NCBI RefSeq assembly: GCF_000744655.1
Contig: NZ_JQMJ01000004.1
Span: 4,030,001-4,094,000, forward strand
From: Streptacidiphilus rugosus AM-16
Lineage (GTDB): Bacteria > Actinomycetota > Actinomycetes > Streptomycetales > Streptomycetaceae
DNA length: 64,000 bases
Direction of reading: 5' to 3'
The notes beneath the pieces are model-generated. The model did no database searches. It was not told the DNA's origin and saw only the letters and a list, made by a program, of their open reading frames with translations. Position 1 is the stretch's first letter. Each line of letters opens with the position of its first letter. The position numbers were made by a program, and so were the translations under genes. Positions 50,425-59,175 of the stretch are shown piece by piece.

Positions 50425-50587
50425 GCGGCAGGCGTTACCGTGCCGGACACCCGTCCGAGCGCACTCACCCATCCGGGTGAATCCGCCGAATGCCGCAACG
50501 GGCCCGTAGGTCGCCTGCCTGCGGTTGTGCCGTTCGGGTGCCGGCCGGGCCGGGCCCGGGCGCGGATCAACCCGGTAGCGTGACCGC

Positions 50588-51115
50588 GTGATCGCTGACC
50601 TGACTCCGGCGGACATGGTGGCCGACCCGGTCAGCTGCCTGGCCATCTTCGAAGAGCGGATGCGGATCGAGCAACGCCGGGTGGAGTTGCTGGACGCCGT
50701 CCTCCAGGAGCTGCGCCGGATCACCCAGGCCAGAGAGCGGCTGCAGTCCCTGCTCGACGGCGGGGTGGTGCCCGACCCGCTGCCCCGGCCGCAGCCGCAG
50801 CCGCACTCCTCCCGCCCGAACCGTCCAGGACCGGCGGTGCACGCCCTTCCCCGCCAGGGCCCGCGCGCGCAGCGGCAGCGTCCGCGCCCGCAGTTGGAGC
50901 AGGCGCTGGAGATCATGGCGACCGAGCCCGGCCGCCGCTGGAGCGCCCCGGAGATCGCCGCGCTGATCGGGGCGGACCCGGACTGGCTCCGCTTCGTCCT
51001 GCACAGCGCCGCCAACCGCGGCCTGATCCACCGGCACGCGGAGACGAAGCCGACCGGCGCTCGGGGCCGGCCGGTCGCGATCCAGTTCAGCCTCGGGACG
51101 CAGGCGGCGGGCTGA
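50588..51115 (+). CDS. Hypothetical protein with winged-helix-like C-terminus
   Basis: This 175-residue protein begins with a coiled-coil-like helix (FEERMRIEQRRVELLDAVLQELRRITQARERLQSLL), has a proline/glutamine/arginine-rich linker (about residues 60-100) and ends in a small helical domain (QALEIMATEPGRRWSAPEIAALIGADPDWLRFVLHSAANRGLI) that resembles a winged helix. It may bind DNA as a dimer. The start is GTG at 50588. It is located between the transporter operon and the formaldehyde genes, on the plus strand. The function is not known. Confidence 0.55.
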   Translation: MIADLTPADMVADPVSCLAIFEERMRIEQRRVELLDAVLQELRRITQARERLQSLLDGGVVPDPLPRPQPQPHSSRPNRPGPAVHALPRQGPRAQRQRPRPQLEQALEIMATEPGRRWSAPEIAALIGADPDWLRFVLHSAANRGLIHRHAETKPTGARGRPVAIQFSLGTQAAG

Positions 51116-51178
51116 CGCCGGGTCCGACGCCCGCCGTGGTCCGGCGGTGTCGCACCCGGCGTCGACGCGCGCGGTGCG

Positions 51179-51817
51179 TCAGTGGCCGCGGGCCAGCCAC
51201 TCCCCCAGGTTCGGCGCCTCGGCCCCGATGCTGGTGGCGTCGCCGTGGCCGGTCAGCACGACCGTCTCCGGCGGCAGTGTGAGCAGTTGGTCGCGGATCG
51301 AGGCGATGATGGTCGGGAAGTCCGACCAGGACCGGCCCGTCGCGCCCGGTCCGCCGTGGAACAGCGTGTCACCGGAGAACAGCACGCCCAACTGCAGCGA
51401 GTAGAGACAGACCGCCCCGGGGCTGTGGCCCGGGGTGTGGATCACCGTCAGGCCGATCCCGCCGGCCTCGATCCGCTGGTCCTGGGCCAGCTCCCCGTCG
51501 GGGGAACGGTCCGGGTGGGTCTGCTTCCACAGCGGCAGGTCCGCGGGGTGGAGCAGGATGGGCGCGCCGGTGCGGTCGGCGAGCGCCGGGGCCGCGTCGA
51601 TGTGGTCGTTGTGGGCGTGGGTGGAGACGATCGCGACCAGCCGGCGCGAGCCGACGGCCGCGGCGATCACCTCCGCGTCGTGGGCGGCGTCGATGACGAG
51701 GACCTCGTTCTCGTCGCCGACCAGCCAGACGTTGTTGTCCACCTCCCAACTGCCGCCGTCCAGCTCGAACCGGCCGGAGGTGACGAGGCGTTCGACCCCG
51801 TCGGGAAGCCCGCTCAC
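51179..51817 (-). CDS. Metallo-beta-lactamase fold hydrolase next to mscR
   Basis: This 212-residue protein has the glyoxalase II-type metal motif VSTHAHNDHIDAAP (HxHxDH), a third His in VIHTPGHSPGAVCLY, Asp in LFSGDTLFHG and a last His in VLTGHGDATS. MBL hydrolases directly follow mscR in many actinobacteria (for example Rv2259-Rv2260) and are thought to hydrolyse S-formylmycothiol or a related thioester. The GTG at 51817 follows GGAGG and lies at the end of a duplicated 113-bp block that separates it from mscR. Confidence 0.87.
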   Translation of the reverse strand: MSGLPDGVERLVTSGRFELDGGSWEVDNNVWLVGDENEVLVIDAAHDAEVIAAAVGSRRLVAIVSTHAHNDHIDAAPALADRTGAPILLHPADLPLWKQTHPDRSPDGELAQDQRIEAGGIGLTVIHTPGHSPGAVCLYSLQLGVLFSGDTLFHGGPGATGRSWSDFPTIIASIRDQLLTLPPETVVLTGHGDATSIGAEAPNLGEWLARGH

Positions 51818-52045
51818 AGCGTTGCCTCCGTTCGTGCTCCGCTTCGGCTCCACTCCGGCCGCGTGCCGACTGCGCTCGTCCCTCGCTCCGCCGACCCGCA
51901 ACCTCCGCTCCACCTCAGCTTCGCGCTCACAGCGTTGCCTCCGTTCGTGCTCCGCTTCGGCTCCACTCCGGCCGCGTGCCGACTGCGCTCGTCCCTCGCT
52001 CCGCCGACCCGCAACCTCCGCTCCACCTCAGCTTCGCGCTCACAG
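51811..52045. repeat. Tandem 113-bp duplication between mscR and the MBL gene
   Basis: Two copies (51811-51923 and 51924-52036) of a 113-bp unit are followed by nine bases of a third (CGCTCACAG). On the minus strand each unit begins at a GTGAGC that overlaps the preceding stop and ends with a GGAGG ribosome site before the next GTGAGC. The first unit thus opens a 38-codon frame whose stop overlaps the next start. Confidence 0.92.
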
Positions 52046-53125
52046 GATCACCACCGAGCGCAGCACCTCGCCCTTCTCCATCCGGTGGAAGGCCTCCTCG
52101 ACCTGGTCCAGCGTGATCGTCTCGGAGACGAAGGCGTCCAGGTCCAGGCGACCCTGGAGGTAGAGGTCGATCAGCATCGGGAAGTCCCGCGACGGCAGGC
52201 AGTCCCCGTACCAGGAGGACTTGAGCGAGCCGCCGCGCCCGAAGACGTCCAGCAGCGGGAGTTCCAGCTTCATGTCCGGCGTGGGGACGCCGACCAGGAC
52301 GACCGTGCCCGCCAGGTCGCGGGCGTAGAAGGCCTGCTTGTACGTCTCCGGGCGGCCGACCGCCTCGATGACGACGTCCGCGCCGTTGCCGCCGGTCAGC
52401 TCGCGGATCGCCTCGACGGCGTCGGTCTCGCGCGAGTTGACCGCGTGGGTGGCACCCAGGCGCTGCGCGGTGGCGAGCTTGCCGGGGTCGATGTCCACGG
52501 CGATGACCTTGGACGCGCCCGCCAGCCGCGCGCCCATCACGGCCGCGTTGCCGACGCCGCCGCAGCCGATCACGGCGACGGTGTCGCCGCGCGAGACGCC
52601 GCCGGTGTTGACCGCCGCGCCGAGCCCGGCCATCACGCCGCAGCCGAGCAGTCCGGCCGCGGCCGGGGACGCGGCCGGGTCGACCTTGGTGCACTGGCCG
52701 GCCGCGACCAGCGTCTTCTCGGCGAACGCGCCGATGCCGAGCGCGGGCGACAGCTCGGTGCCGTCCTCCAGCGTCATCTTCTGCTTCGCGTTGTGCGTGT
52801 TGAAGCAGTACTGCGGGCGGCCGCGCCGGCAGGAGCGGCACTGGCCGCAGACCGCGCGCCAGTTGAGGATGACGTAGTCCCCGGGCTCGACCTCGGTGAC
52901 GCCCTCGCCGACGGACTCGACGATCCCGGCCGCCTCGTGGCCGAGCAGGAACGGGAACTCGTCGTTGATGCCGCCCTCGCGGTAGTGCAGGTCGGTGTGG
53001 CAGACGCCGCAGGCCTGCACCTTCACCACCGCCTCCCCGGGGCCGGGGTCGGGGACGACGATCGTCTCGATCCGTACCGGCTCGCCCTTGCCCGGGGCGA
53101 TGACTCCGCGTACGCGCTGTGCCAT
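52040..53125 (-). CDS. mscR: S-(hydroxymethyl)mycothiol dehydrogenase
   Basis: This 361-residue zinc-dependent alcohol dehydrogenase oxidises the formaldehyde-mycothiol adduct with NAD. It has the catalytic zinc ligands in [16 protein letters not shown] and GHEAAG, structural zinc cysteines in [15 protein letters not shown], the Rossmann motif [14 protein letters not shown] and the family signature [26 protein letters not shown] precedes the ATG at 53125. Its position inside an island with two Rieske demethylases and a DgcA-like enzyme gives it a clear task: removing formaldehyde from N-demethylation. Whether it is the only formaldehyde dehydrogenase of the organism cannot be seen. Confidence 0.94.
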   Translation of the reverse strand: MAQRVRGVIAPGKGEPVRIETIVVPDPGPGEAVVKVQACGVCHTDLHYREGGINDEFPFLLGHEAAGIVESVGEGVTEVEPGDYVILNWRAVCGQCRSCRRGRPQYCFNTHNAKQKMTLEDGTELSPALGIGAFAEKTLVAAGQCTKVDPAASPAAAGLLGCGVMAGLGAAVNTGGVSRGDTVAVIGCGGVGNAAVMGARLAGASKVIAVDIDPGKLATAQRLGATHAVNSRETDAVEAIRELTGGNGADVVIEAVGRPETYKQAFYARDLAGTVVLVGVPTPDMKLELPLLDVFGRGGSLKSSWYGDCLPSRDFPMLIDLYLQGRLDLDAFVSETITLDQVEEAFHRMEKGEVLRSVVIL

Positions 53126-53231
53126 CTGCTCGTTCTCCTTCGTCCCGCTCGGTGCCGCTGTTCCGACCACTCTGCTTCAAGGCCGTGCTGCTGTACTGAT
53201 CACCGCCCTGCCGACGGCGTCCCTCGAACCG

Positions 53232-54704
53232 CTACCAGCGCACCATGACGTGGCGCGGCTCGCAGTAGTGGTCCAAGGCGTACCCCGACAGGTCCCGACC
53301 GTACCCCGACTGACCGAAGCCGCCGTGCGGCATCTCCGAACAGCCGGTGATGTGGTCGTTGACCCAGACCGCGCCGAAGCGCAGCTCCGCCGCCGCGCGC
53401 AGGGCGAAGCCGGCGTCGGCCGTCCAGACCGAGGCGGCGAGCCCGTAGGGCACGTCCGCCGCCATCTCCAGGGCCCGCTCGCGGTCGGGGGCCATTTGGA
53501 CGGTGACGACCGGGCCGAACACCTCCTGCTGGACGATCTCGGCGTCCTGGTCGGGGCCGATGACGACGGTGGCCGGGTAGTACGCGCCCGGACCGTCCGG
53601 CACCGTGCCCCCGGTGGTGACGGACGCCCCGGCGGCGACCGCCCGCTCGACGAAGCCGGCCACCCTGGCGCGCTGGGCGGGGCTGATCAGCGGGCCGAGT
53701 TCGCAGGTCGGATCGTCGGTCGGCCCGGTCCGCAGCGACGCGGCGGCGGCCGTCAGCGCCTCGACCACCCGGCCGTAGACGCCGGGCGTGGCGATCACCC
53801 GGCAGGCGGCGGTGCAGTCCTGTCCGGCGTTTCCGAAGGAGGTGGCGCGCAGCGCGGCCGCCAGCGCCTCCACGTCCGCGTCGTCGAGGACGACGACCGG
53901 GGCCTTGCCGCCCAGTTCCAGGTGCAGCCGCTTGAGGCCGGGCGCGGCGGCCGCGGCGACCTTGCGGCCGGTGGCGACCGACCCGGTGACGGAGACCATG
54001 GCGACGTCCGGGTGCGCGGCCAGCTGCGCGCCGACCGGGCCGTCGCCGGTGACGATGTTGAGCACGCCCGGGGGCAGCAGGTCGGCCGCCAGGGCGGCGA
54101 GCCGCAGGGTGCTGAGCGGGGTCAGCTCGGAGGGCTTGAGCACCACCGTGCAGCCCCCGGCCAGAGCCGGGGCGAACTTCCACACGGCCATCATCAGCGG
54201 GTAGTTCCACGGCGCGATGGCCCCGACCACGCCGACCGGTTCACGGCGGACGAAGGAGGTCGCGCCGGTCACGTACTCGCCTGCGGCGGGCGCCTGGAGG
54301 TTGCGGGCGGCTCCGGCGAGAAACCGGATGTTGTCGACGCAGTAGTCGATCTCGTCAGGGACGGCCGCGATCGGCTTGCCGGCGTTGCGGGACTCGATCT
54401 CGGCGAAGGCCTTCAGGTCCTGCTGGAGCGCGTCGGCGAGGGCGTTCAGGTGCGCGGCGCGCTCGCCGGGGCTGAGCGCGCGCCAGCCGGGGAAGGCCCG
54501 GCGGGCGGCGGCGACGGCGCGGTCGACGTCCTCGGGTGAGCTGCGCGGCACTTCGGCGAGGACCACGCCGGTGGACGGGTCGCGGGCCGGGTCGGCGGCC
54601 GCGCCGCCGCCGGGGACCAGCTGTCCGTCGATCAGGTTGGCGATGTCGTAGGCCCGGGCCGGGTCGTGCCGGCGGGCGGCGTCCTGGGGGCGGGCGGGGC
54701 TCAT
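53232..54704 (-). CDS. Aldehyde dehydrogenase, amino/betaine-aldehyde type
   Basis: This 490-residue NAD-dependent enzyme has the family motifs APWNYPLMMAVWKFAPALAGG, the general base Glu in LHLELGGKAPVVV, and the nucleophile in FGNAGQDCTAACRV. Similarity is to gamma-aminobutyraldehyde, betaine-aldehyde and 4-trimethylaminobutyraldehyde dehydrogenases. It should oxidise an amino- or trimethylammonio-aldehyde to the acid, which could then be activated by the island's acyl-CoA ligase. Its ATG at 54704 overlaps the stop of the aminotransferase gene, so the two are coupled. Confidence 0.93.
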   Translation of the reverse strand: MSPARPQDAARRHDPARAYDIANLIDGQLVPGGGAAADPARDPSTGVVLAEVPRSSPEDVDRAVAAARRAFPGWRALSPGERAAHLNALADALQQDLKAFAEIESRNAGKPIAAVPDEIDYCVDNIRFLAGAARNLQAPAAGEYVTGATSFVRREPVGVVGAIAPWNYPLMMAVWKFAPALAGGCTVVLKPSELTPLSTLRLAALAADLLPPGVLNIVTGDGPVGAQLAAHPDVAMVSVTGSVATGRKVAAAAAPGLKRLHLELGGKAPVVVLDDADVEALAAALRATSFGNAGQDCTAACRVIATPGVYGRVVEALTAAAASLRTGPTDDPTCELGPLISPAQRARVAGFVERAVAAGASVTTGGTVPDGPGAYYPATVVIGPDQDAEIVQQEVFGPVVTVQMAPDRERALEMAADVPYGLAASVWTADAGFALRAAAELRFGAVWVNDHITGCSEMPHGGFGQSGYGRDLSGYALDHYCEPRHVMVRW

Positions 54705-56095
54705 GCCTGGGCTCCCTTCGGGCGGACGCCGCCGCGCAGGTCGGCGGCCATCCGCTCCAGGTTGGCCAGGAAGCGCTGTGCGTCCTCGTCGGTGTGCTGG
54801 ACCGAGGCGGTCCACTGCTCGCACTTGCCCCACGGCGGCAGGAAGACGCTGCCGTTGTGCTGGTAGAGCCAGTGGGCGTTGCCCCACTGGTCGTCGTAGG
54901 CGAGGAAGTCGCGGTAGTTCTCCAGCCGGTCGGTGAAGAGCACGGCGCCCTTGCAGCCGAAGGAGCGGACGAAGCCGGGGAGTTCGTAGCGGCGCAGGAT
55001 CTCCTCGGCGCCCTCGGTCATGGTGCGGCGCAGCGTGTCGAAGCCGCTGTAGGCCTCTGGGGTGAGGATGTCCTGGAGCACGGCGCGCGCGGCGGCCATG
55101 GTGAGCGGGTTGCCGTTGAAGGTGCCGACCTGCTCGTAGGCGCCCTGGGTGATCAGGTCCATCAGCTCGGGGATGCCGCCGATCGCGCCGCAGGGCAGGC
55201 CGCCGCCGAGGGCCTTGGCCAGGCAGACCAGGTCGGGGGTGACGCCGGTGAGGCCGACCGCCCCGGCGGGGCTGAGCGCGAGGCCGGTCTTGACCTCGTC
55301 GAAGGCGAGGTAGGCGCCGTGCGCGTGCAGGAGGTCCTTGAGTGCGGCCAGGTAGCCGGGCGGCGGGGGGATCAGGCCGATGTTCATCATCACCGGCTCG
55401 ATGATCATCCCGGCGATCTGTCCGGCGTTCTCGGTCAGCACCCGCTCGACGGCGGCCAGGTCGCCGAAGGGGACGACGACGGTCAGCCGGACCACCTCCT
55501 GGGGGTAGGCCGGGCCCACCGGGACGGAGTTGGGGCGTTCGGCCGGTCCGGCCTTCTCCGGCGCGGGGTAGACGGAGACCTGCACGCTGTCGTGGTGGCC
55601 GTGGTAGGTGCCCTCCACCTTGATGATCTTCGGGCGGCCGGTGGCGACCCGCATCAGGTGGATCGCGTCCATCGTCGACTCGGTGCCGGAGTTGTTGTAG
55701 CGCCAGATGGGGAGGCCGTAGCGGGCGGAGAGCTCACGGGCCACCACGACCGCGTCCTCGGTGGGCTGGGCGAAGTGCGTGCCGCGCCGGACCCGCTCCG
55801 AGACGGCGGCGACGATCGCCGGGTGGGCGTGGCCGACGATCCCGACACCGAAGCCCCCGTGCAGGTCGGTGTACTCGGTGCCGTCCACGTCCCAGGTGCG
55901 CGAGCCCTTGCCCTCGCGGATCCAGACGGTGCCGGGCTGGGCGTCCTGCCAGCTGGAGGCGACGCCGCCGGCCAGCACGGAGCCCGCCTCGGCGCGGATC
56001 CGCTGGGACTCGGTGGTGCGGTCCAGGAAGATCTTCGACTGCAGCTCGATCATGTCGTCGAGCCGGGAGAGGTCCTCGGGGGTGCTTCCGCTCAT
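54701..56095 (-). CDS. Class III aminotransferase, glutamate-1-semialdehyde mutase-like
   Basis: This 464-residue PLP enzyme shows HGGFGVGIVGHAHPAIVAAV, NNSGTESTMDAIHLMRVATG, VEGTYHGHHDS, the PLP Asp in LAFDEVKTGL and the Schiff-base Lys in CLAKALGGGLPCGAIGG. It resembles HemL but sits in a catabolic operon and has altered ends, so it is not expected to make tetrapyrrole. It would transaminate a primary amine or amino acid to an aldehyde or oxo acid for the adjacent aldehyde dehydrogenase. It overlaps both neighbours by four bases. Confidence 0.9.
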   Translation of the reverse strand: MSGSTPEDLSRLDDMIELQSKIFLDRTTESQRIRAEAGSVLAGGVASSWQDAQPGTVWIREGKGSRTWDVDGTEYTDLHGGFGVGIVGHAHPAIVAAVSERVRRGTHFAQPTEDAVVVARELSARYGLPIWRYNNSGTESTMDAIHLMRVATGRPKIIKVEGTYHGHHDSVQVSVYPAPEKAGPAERPNSVPVGPAYPQEVVRLTVVVPFGDLAAVERVLTENAGQIAGMIIEPVMMNIGLIPPPPGYLAALKDLLHAHGAYLAFDEVKTGLALSPAGAVGLTGVTPDLVCLAKALGGGLPCGAIGGIPELMDLITQGAYEQVGTFNGNPLTMAAARAVLQDILTPEAYSGFDTLRRTMTEGAEEILRRYELPGFVRSFGCKGAVLFTDRLENYRDFLAYDDQWGNAHWLYQHNGSVFLPPWGKCEQWTASVQHTDEDAQRFLANLERMAADLRGGVRPKGAQA

Positions 56096-57366
56096 GAGGG
56101 GACACGTCCACTTCGTGGTTGGGTCGGAACGGGAAGGGTGACCGCGCCGTCGAGATAGGCGCGGGCGATGTGCTGGATCGAGCCGGAGACGACGTGCTCG
56201 TGCCAGGCGGAGAGCGGGCCCGGCCGGAAGCCGGGCGAGGCCACGCCGCGCTGCACCGACTCGCAGGCGGTCCAGTCCTGGCGGTTGGTCAGGTCCCAGA
56301 AGCGGACCGCGTAGCCGGGGTCGAAGTCGGCCGGCCGGTCGGCGGGGAAGAGCCACTGGCACTCGATCCAGGTGCTCTCGGGGCCGGTCGGCCGCAGCCG
56401 GTGCACCATGACGTAGTCCGGGTGCAGGCTGAGCAGCAGGCCGGGGAAGAGCTGCAGGTAGACCACGCGGTCGCGCAGCTCCTCGGGCAGACCCGGCAGG
56501 TACGCGCCGCCGCCCGAGCCGTCCAGGGACATGGTGCGCGCCCCCGGCTCCAGTTCCATGTGGCCGCCGCGCCACAGGCCGGGGCCGCCGCAGTCCAGGC
56601 CGCTGTCGGGCGAGGTGACCCGGCACAGCTCCGGGTGGATGGAGGGGCAGTGGTAGCACTCGTGGTAGTTCTCCACGGCGAGCTTCCAGTTGGCGGCGAT
56701 GGTGTAGTCGTGGCCGGCGGCCGAGGTGAGCCCGGCCAGGCCGTAGGGGGCGAGGAGTTCGTCCAGCCCCTCGGTCCAGGCCTCCAGCGGGGCCGCGTGG
56801 CCGTCCAGGTTGGCGAAGGCGAAGCCCTGCCATTCGGCGACGCGGACCTGGGCCAGGCCGAGCTGGTCCGCGTCGCGCGGCAGTGCCCGGTCGGGGCTGA
56901 CCGCGGCGGCGATGGGTACGGGCGCGCCGTCCTCCAGGGCCGGGACCCGCACCAGCCGGCCCGTGAGGTCGTAGACCCAGGCGTGGTAGGGGCAGGCGAG
57001 AAAACGCGGGCGGGCCCGGCCCGCGCCCGTGTCTGCCCCGGCCTGCCCGTCCGTGCAGGGCAGCAGCTCGTGGCCGCGGTGCCGGCAGCTGTTGTGGAAG
57101 CCGCGCAGCACCCCGTCGTCGCCGCGCACCAGCAGCAGCGAGGCCTCGCCGTGCACGCCGCCCAGCGGGACGGCGCGGCGGGAGCGGGGCTGCGCGAGCC
57201 CGTCGAGGCGGCCGAGGCAGATCCAGCCGCCGTCGAAGAACTCCCGCTGCTCGAAGGCCAGCACGCCGGGGTCGAGGTAGGCCGCGGCCGGAAGCATCCG
57301 GCCGGGCGGGGTCAGCACGTCCCGCAGGGCGTCCGGGTCCAGTGCGTCGAGCAGCGGGTCGCCCAT
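56092..57366 (-). CDS. Rieske non-heme iron oxygenase, GbcA-like (2)
   Basis: This 424-residue oxygenase has Rieske ligands C94, H96, C125 and H128 (NSCRHRGHE and LACPYHAW). The iron site is VENYHECYHCPSIHPEL with E236, H239 and H244. The C-terminal ESVQRGVASPGFRPGPLS and following SIQHIARAYLD closely follow the GbcA/stachydrine demethylase pattern. The spacing between the two ligand pairs is long (an insert CTDGQAGADTGAGRARP), unlike Rieske 1. It overlaps the aminotransferase gene and is four bases downstream of the FAD oxidoreductase gene. An N-demethylase role is inferred. Confidence 0.88.
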   Translation of the reverse strand: MGDPLLDALDPDALRDVLTPPGRMLPAAAYLDPGVLAFEQREFFDGGWICLGRLDGLAQPRSRRAVPLGGVHGEASLLLVRGDDGVLRGFHNSCRHRGHELLPCTDGQAGADTGAGRARPRFLACPYHAWVYDLTGRLVRVPALEDGAPVPIAAAVSPDRALPRDADQLGLAQVRVAEWQGFAFANLDGHAAPLEAWTEGLDELLAPYGLAGLTSAAGHDYTIAANWKLAVENYHECYHCPSIHPELCRVTSPDSGLDCGGPGLWRGGHMELEPGARTMSLDGSGGGAYLPGLPEELRDRVVYLQLFPGLLLSLHPDYVMVHRLRPTGPESTWIECQWLFPADRPADFDPGYAVRFWDLTNRQDWTACESVQRGVASPGFRPGPLSAWHEHVVSGSIQHIARAYLDGAVTLPVPTQPRSGRVPS

Positions 57367-57370
57367 CGGG

Positions 57371-58990
57371 TCACTTCCCGCGCTTCGCCGGCGACTTGCG
57401 GTCCTTCAGGATCCGCTGGGTGGCCAGGTAGCCGGCGATGCCGGTGACCCCGCCCCCGCCGTGGGTGGCGGAGGAGCACTGGTACAGGCCCTTGATCGGG
57501 GTGGTGAAGTCGGCGTAGCCGGGGGCGGGACGCATGTGGAAGAGCTGCTCGGGGCTGAGCTCGCCGTGGAAGATGTTGCCGCCGATCAGGCCGTACTCCT
57601 CCTGCATCTGGTGCGGGCCGATGACCTGACGGTGGATCACCTGGCTCTTGAAGCCGGGCGCGAGCTCGTCGTAGAGGTCGATGATCCGGTCGGCGTAGGC
57701 GTCCAGCTCCGCGGTGTGCGGCTCGTCGGCCCAGGTGTGGGGCACCCACTGGGTGAACATCGACATCACGTGGGTGCCCTTGGGGCAGAGCGTGTCGTCG
57801 ACGGTGGAGGGGATGACGCTGTCGGCGAAGGGTTTGGCGGCGGCGCGGCCGGAGCGGGCGTCGACGAAGGCGTCCTCGACGTACTCCAGCGACTGGGCCA
57901 GGTCGATCGGGCCGGACAGCTCCTGCGCGGTCAGGTCCGGGTTCGCGGTGAAGCGCGGCAGCCCGGAGAGGGCGACATTGACCTTGACCGTGCCGGAGCG
58001 GGTGCGCCAGCGCTCCATGTCGGTGACGAACTGCTCGGGCAGTTCGCGCCGGTCCAGCTGCTTGAGGAAGGTGATCTGCGGGTGGGTCGCGGCGACGACG
58101 GTGGGGGCGTGGAACTCGCGGCAGTCCTTCAGCGCGACGCCGGTGACCCGGCCGCCGCGGGTGAGGATCCGCTCGACGGGGGCGTCGGTGAGGATCGTCG
58201 CGCCGAAGTGCTCGGCCGAGCGGCGGATCGCGTCGGCGACCGCGCCCATGCCGCCGACCGGGTAGCCCCAGCTGCCCATCTTGCCGTCGCCGACGTCGCC
58301 GATCGTGTGGTGCATCATCACGTAGGCCGTGCCGGGCTCCATCGGGCCGGCCCAGGTGCCGATGACGCCGTTGATGGACATCGAGCCCTTGACGATGTCG
58401 GACTCGAACCACTCGTCGAGCAGGTCGGCGATGCTCATCGTGAAGAGCTTCGTCGCATCCGCGACTGAACGGACATTCAGTCCCCGGACGCTCCAGGCCA
58501 GCTTCAGCTGGTCCAGCAGGTCGCCGACGGAGTGCGAGCCCATCTTCGGCGGGGTGCGCAGCAGCAGCGGCGCGAGCACCTTGCCGATGCCGCCGAGCCA
58601 CTCCTCGTACTTGGGCATGTTGTCGGCGTCCTTCTTGGAGAAGGCCGCCAGCTGGGCGTGGTCGTGGGCGTGGTCGCCGGTCATGTGCAGCGAGCGGCCG
58701 TCCAGCGAGGGGACGTACCACGGACCCATCGGCAGGATCTTGTAGCCGAACTCCGTGAGCTTCAAGTCCCTGATCACGGTGGGCGGCATCAGGCTCATCA
58801 CGTAGGAGAGCGCGGTCATCTTGAACTCGGGGCCCCACGGCTGCTCGGTGATCGCCGCGCCGCCGGTCACGGCGCGCGCCTCCAGCACCAGGGGCCGCAG
58901 GCCGGCCCTGGCCAGGTAGGCGGCGGAGACCAAGCCGTTGTGTCCGCCCCCGACGACGATCGCGTCGTAGTCGCGCTTCAGAGCATCCAT
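57371..58990 (-). CDS. NAD(P)/FAD-dependent oxidoreductase, PYROXD2-like
   Basis: This 539-residue protein has an N-terminal FAD motif (YDAIVVGGGHNGLVSAAYLARAG), a phytoene-desaturase-like central region, and a C-terminal FAD motif with GLYQCSSATHGGGGVTGIAGYLA. It belongs to the PYROXD2 branch of the amine-oxidase/phytoene-dehydrogenase superfamily. The substrate is unknown; amine or alcohol oxidation is plausible here. ATG at 58990 is chosen because the FAD motif starts soon after. It leads the minus-strand operon 57371-51179, with operator site D about 95 bases upstream. Confidence 0.88.
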   Translation of the reverse strand: MDALKRDYDAIVVGGGHNGLVSAAYLARAGLRPLVLEARAVTGGAAITEQPWGPEFKMTALSYVMSLMPPTVIRDLKLTEFGYKILPMGPWYVPSLDGRSLHMTGDHAHDHAQLAAFSKKDADNMPKYEEWLGGIGKVLAPLLLRTPPKMGSHSVGDLLDQLKLAWSVRGLNVRSVADATKLFTMSIADLLDEWFESDIVKGSMSINGVIGTWAGPMEPGTAYVMMHHTIGDVGDGKMGSWGYPVGGMGAVADAIRRSAEHFGATILTDAPVERILTRGGRVTGVALKDCREFHAPTVVAATHPQITFLKQLDRRELPEQFVTDMERWRTRSGTVKVNVALSGLPRFTANPDLTAQELSGPIDLAQSLEYVEDAFVDARSGRAAAKPFADSVIPSTVDDTLCPKGTHVMSMFTQWVPHTWADEPHTAELDAYADRIIDLYDELAPGFKSQVIHRQVIGPHQMQEEYGLIGGNIFHGELSPEQLFHMRPAPGYADFTTPIKGLYQCSSATHGGGGVTGIAGYLATQRILKDRKSPAKRGK

Positions 58991-59084
58991 GAGTGGTCGA
59001 ACCCTTCGTGAAGGCAAGCCGCCTGGTAACAACCCGGTAATTGGTTCCGACCGTTCTCTTGCGGGGCCGGACCCTCGTCCTCAG

Positions 59085-59106
59085 ACTAACTGGACGACCA
59101 GTCAGT
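59085..59106. promoter_or_regulatory. Regulon operator, site D
   Basis: ACTAACTGG-N4-CCAGTCAGT with spacer ACGA lies between the divergent FAD oxidoreductase gene (start 58990) and binding-protein gene (start 59176). Half-sites are identical to sites A and B, so both operons should respond to the same regulator. Confidence 0.85.
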
Positions 59107-59175
59107 CGCGCAAGACCCTGGCGCAAACCCTGGCCCAAACCCACGGCAAGCGAGACCTGTCCGAGATGAGGTCCG

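Noticed and set aside
51814-52026. A 70-codon protein gene in the repeat region
   Set aside because: The frame arises from the 113-bp tandem duplication; only the 38-codon coupled frame has a start with a ribosome site, and it has no recognisable fold.
54701-56095. Tetrapyrrole biosynthesis gene hemL
   Set aside because: No other tetrapyrrole genes are near; it is translationally coupled to an aldehyde dehydrogenase and a Rieske oxygenase under a catabolic operator.
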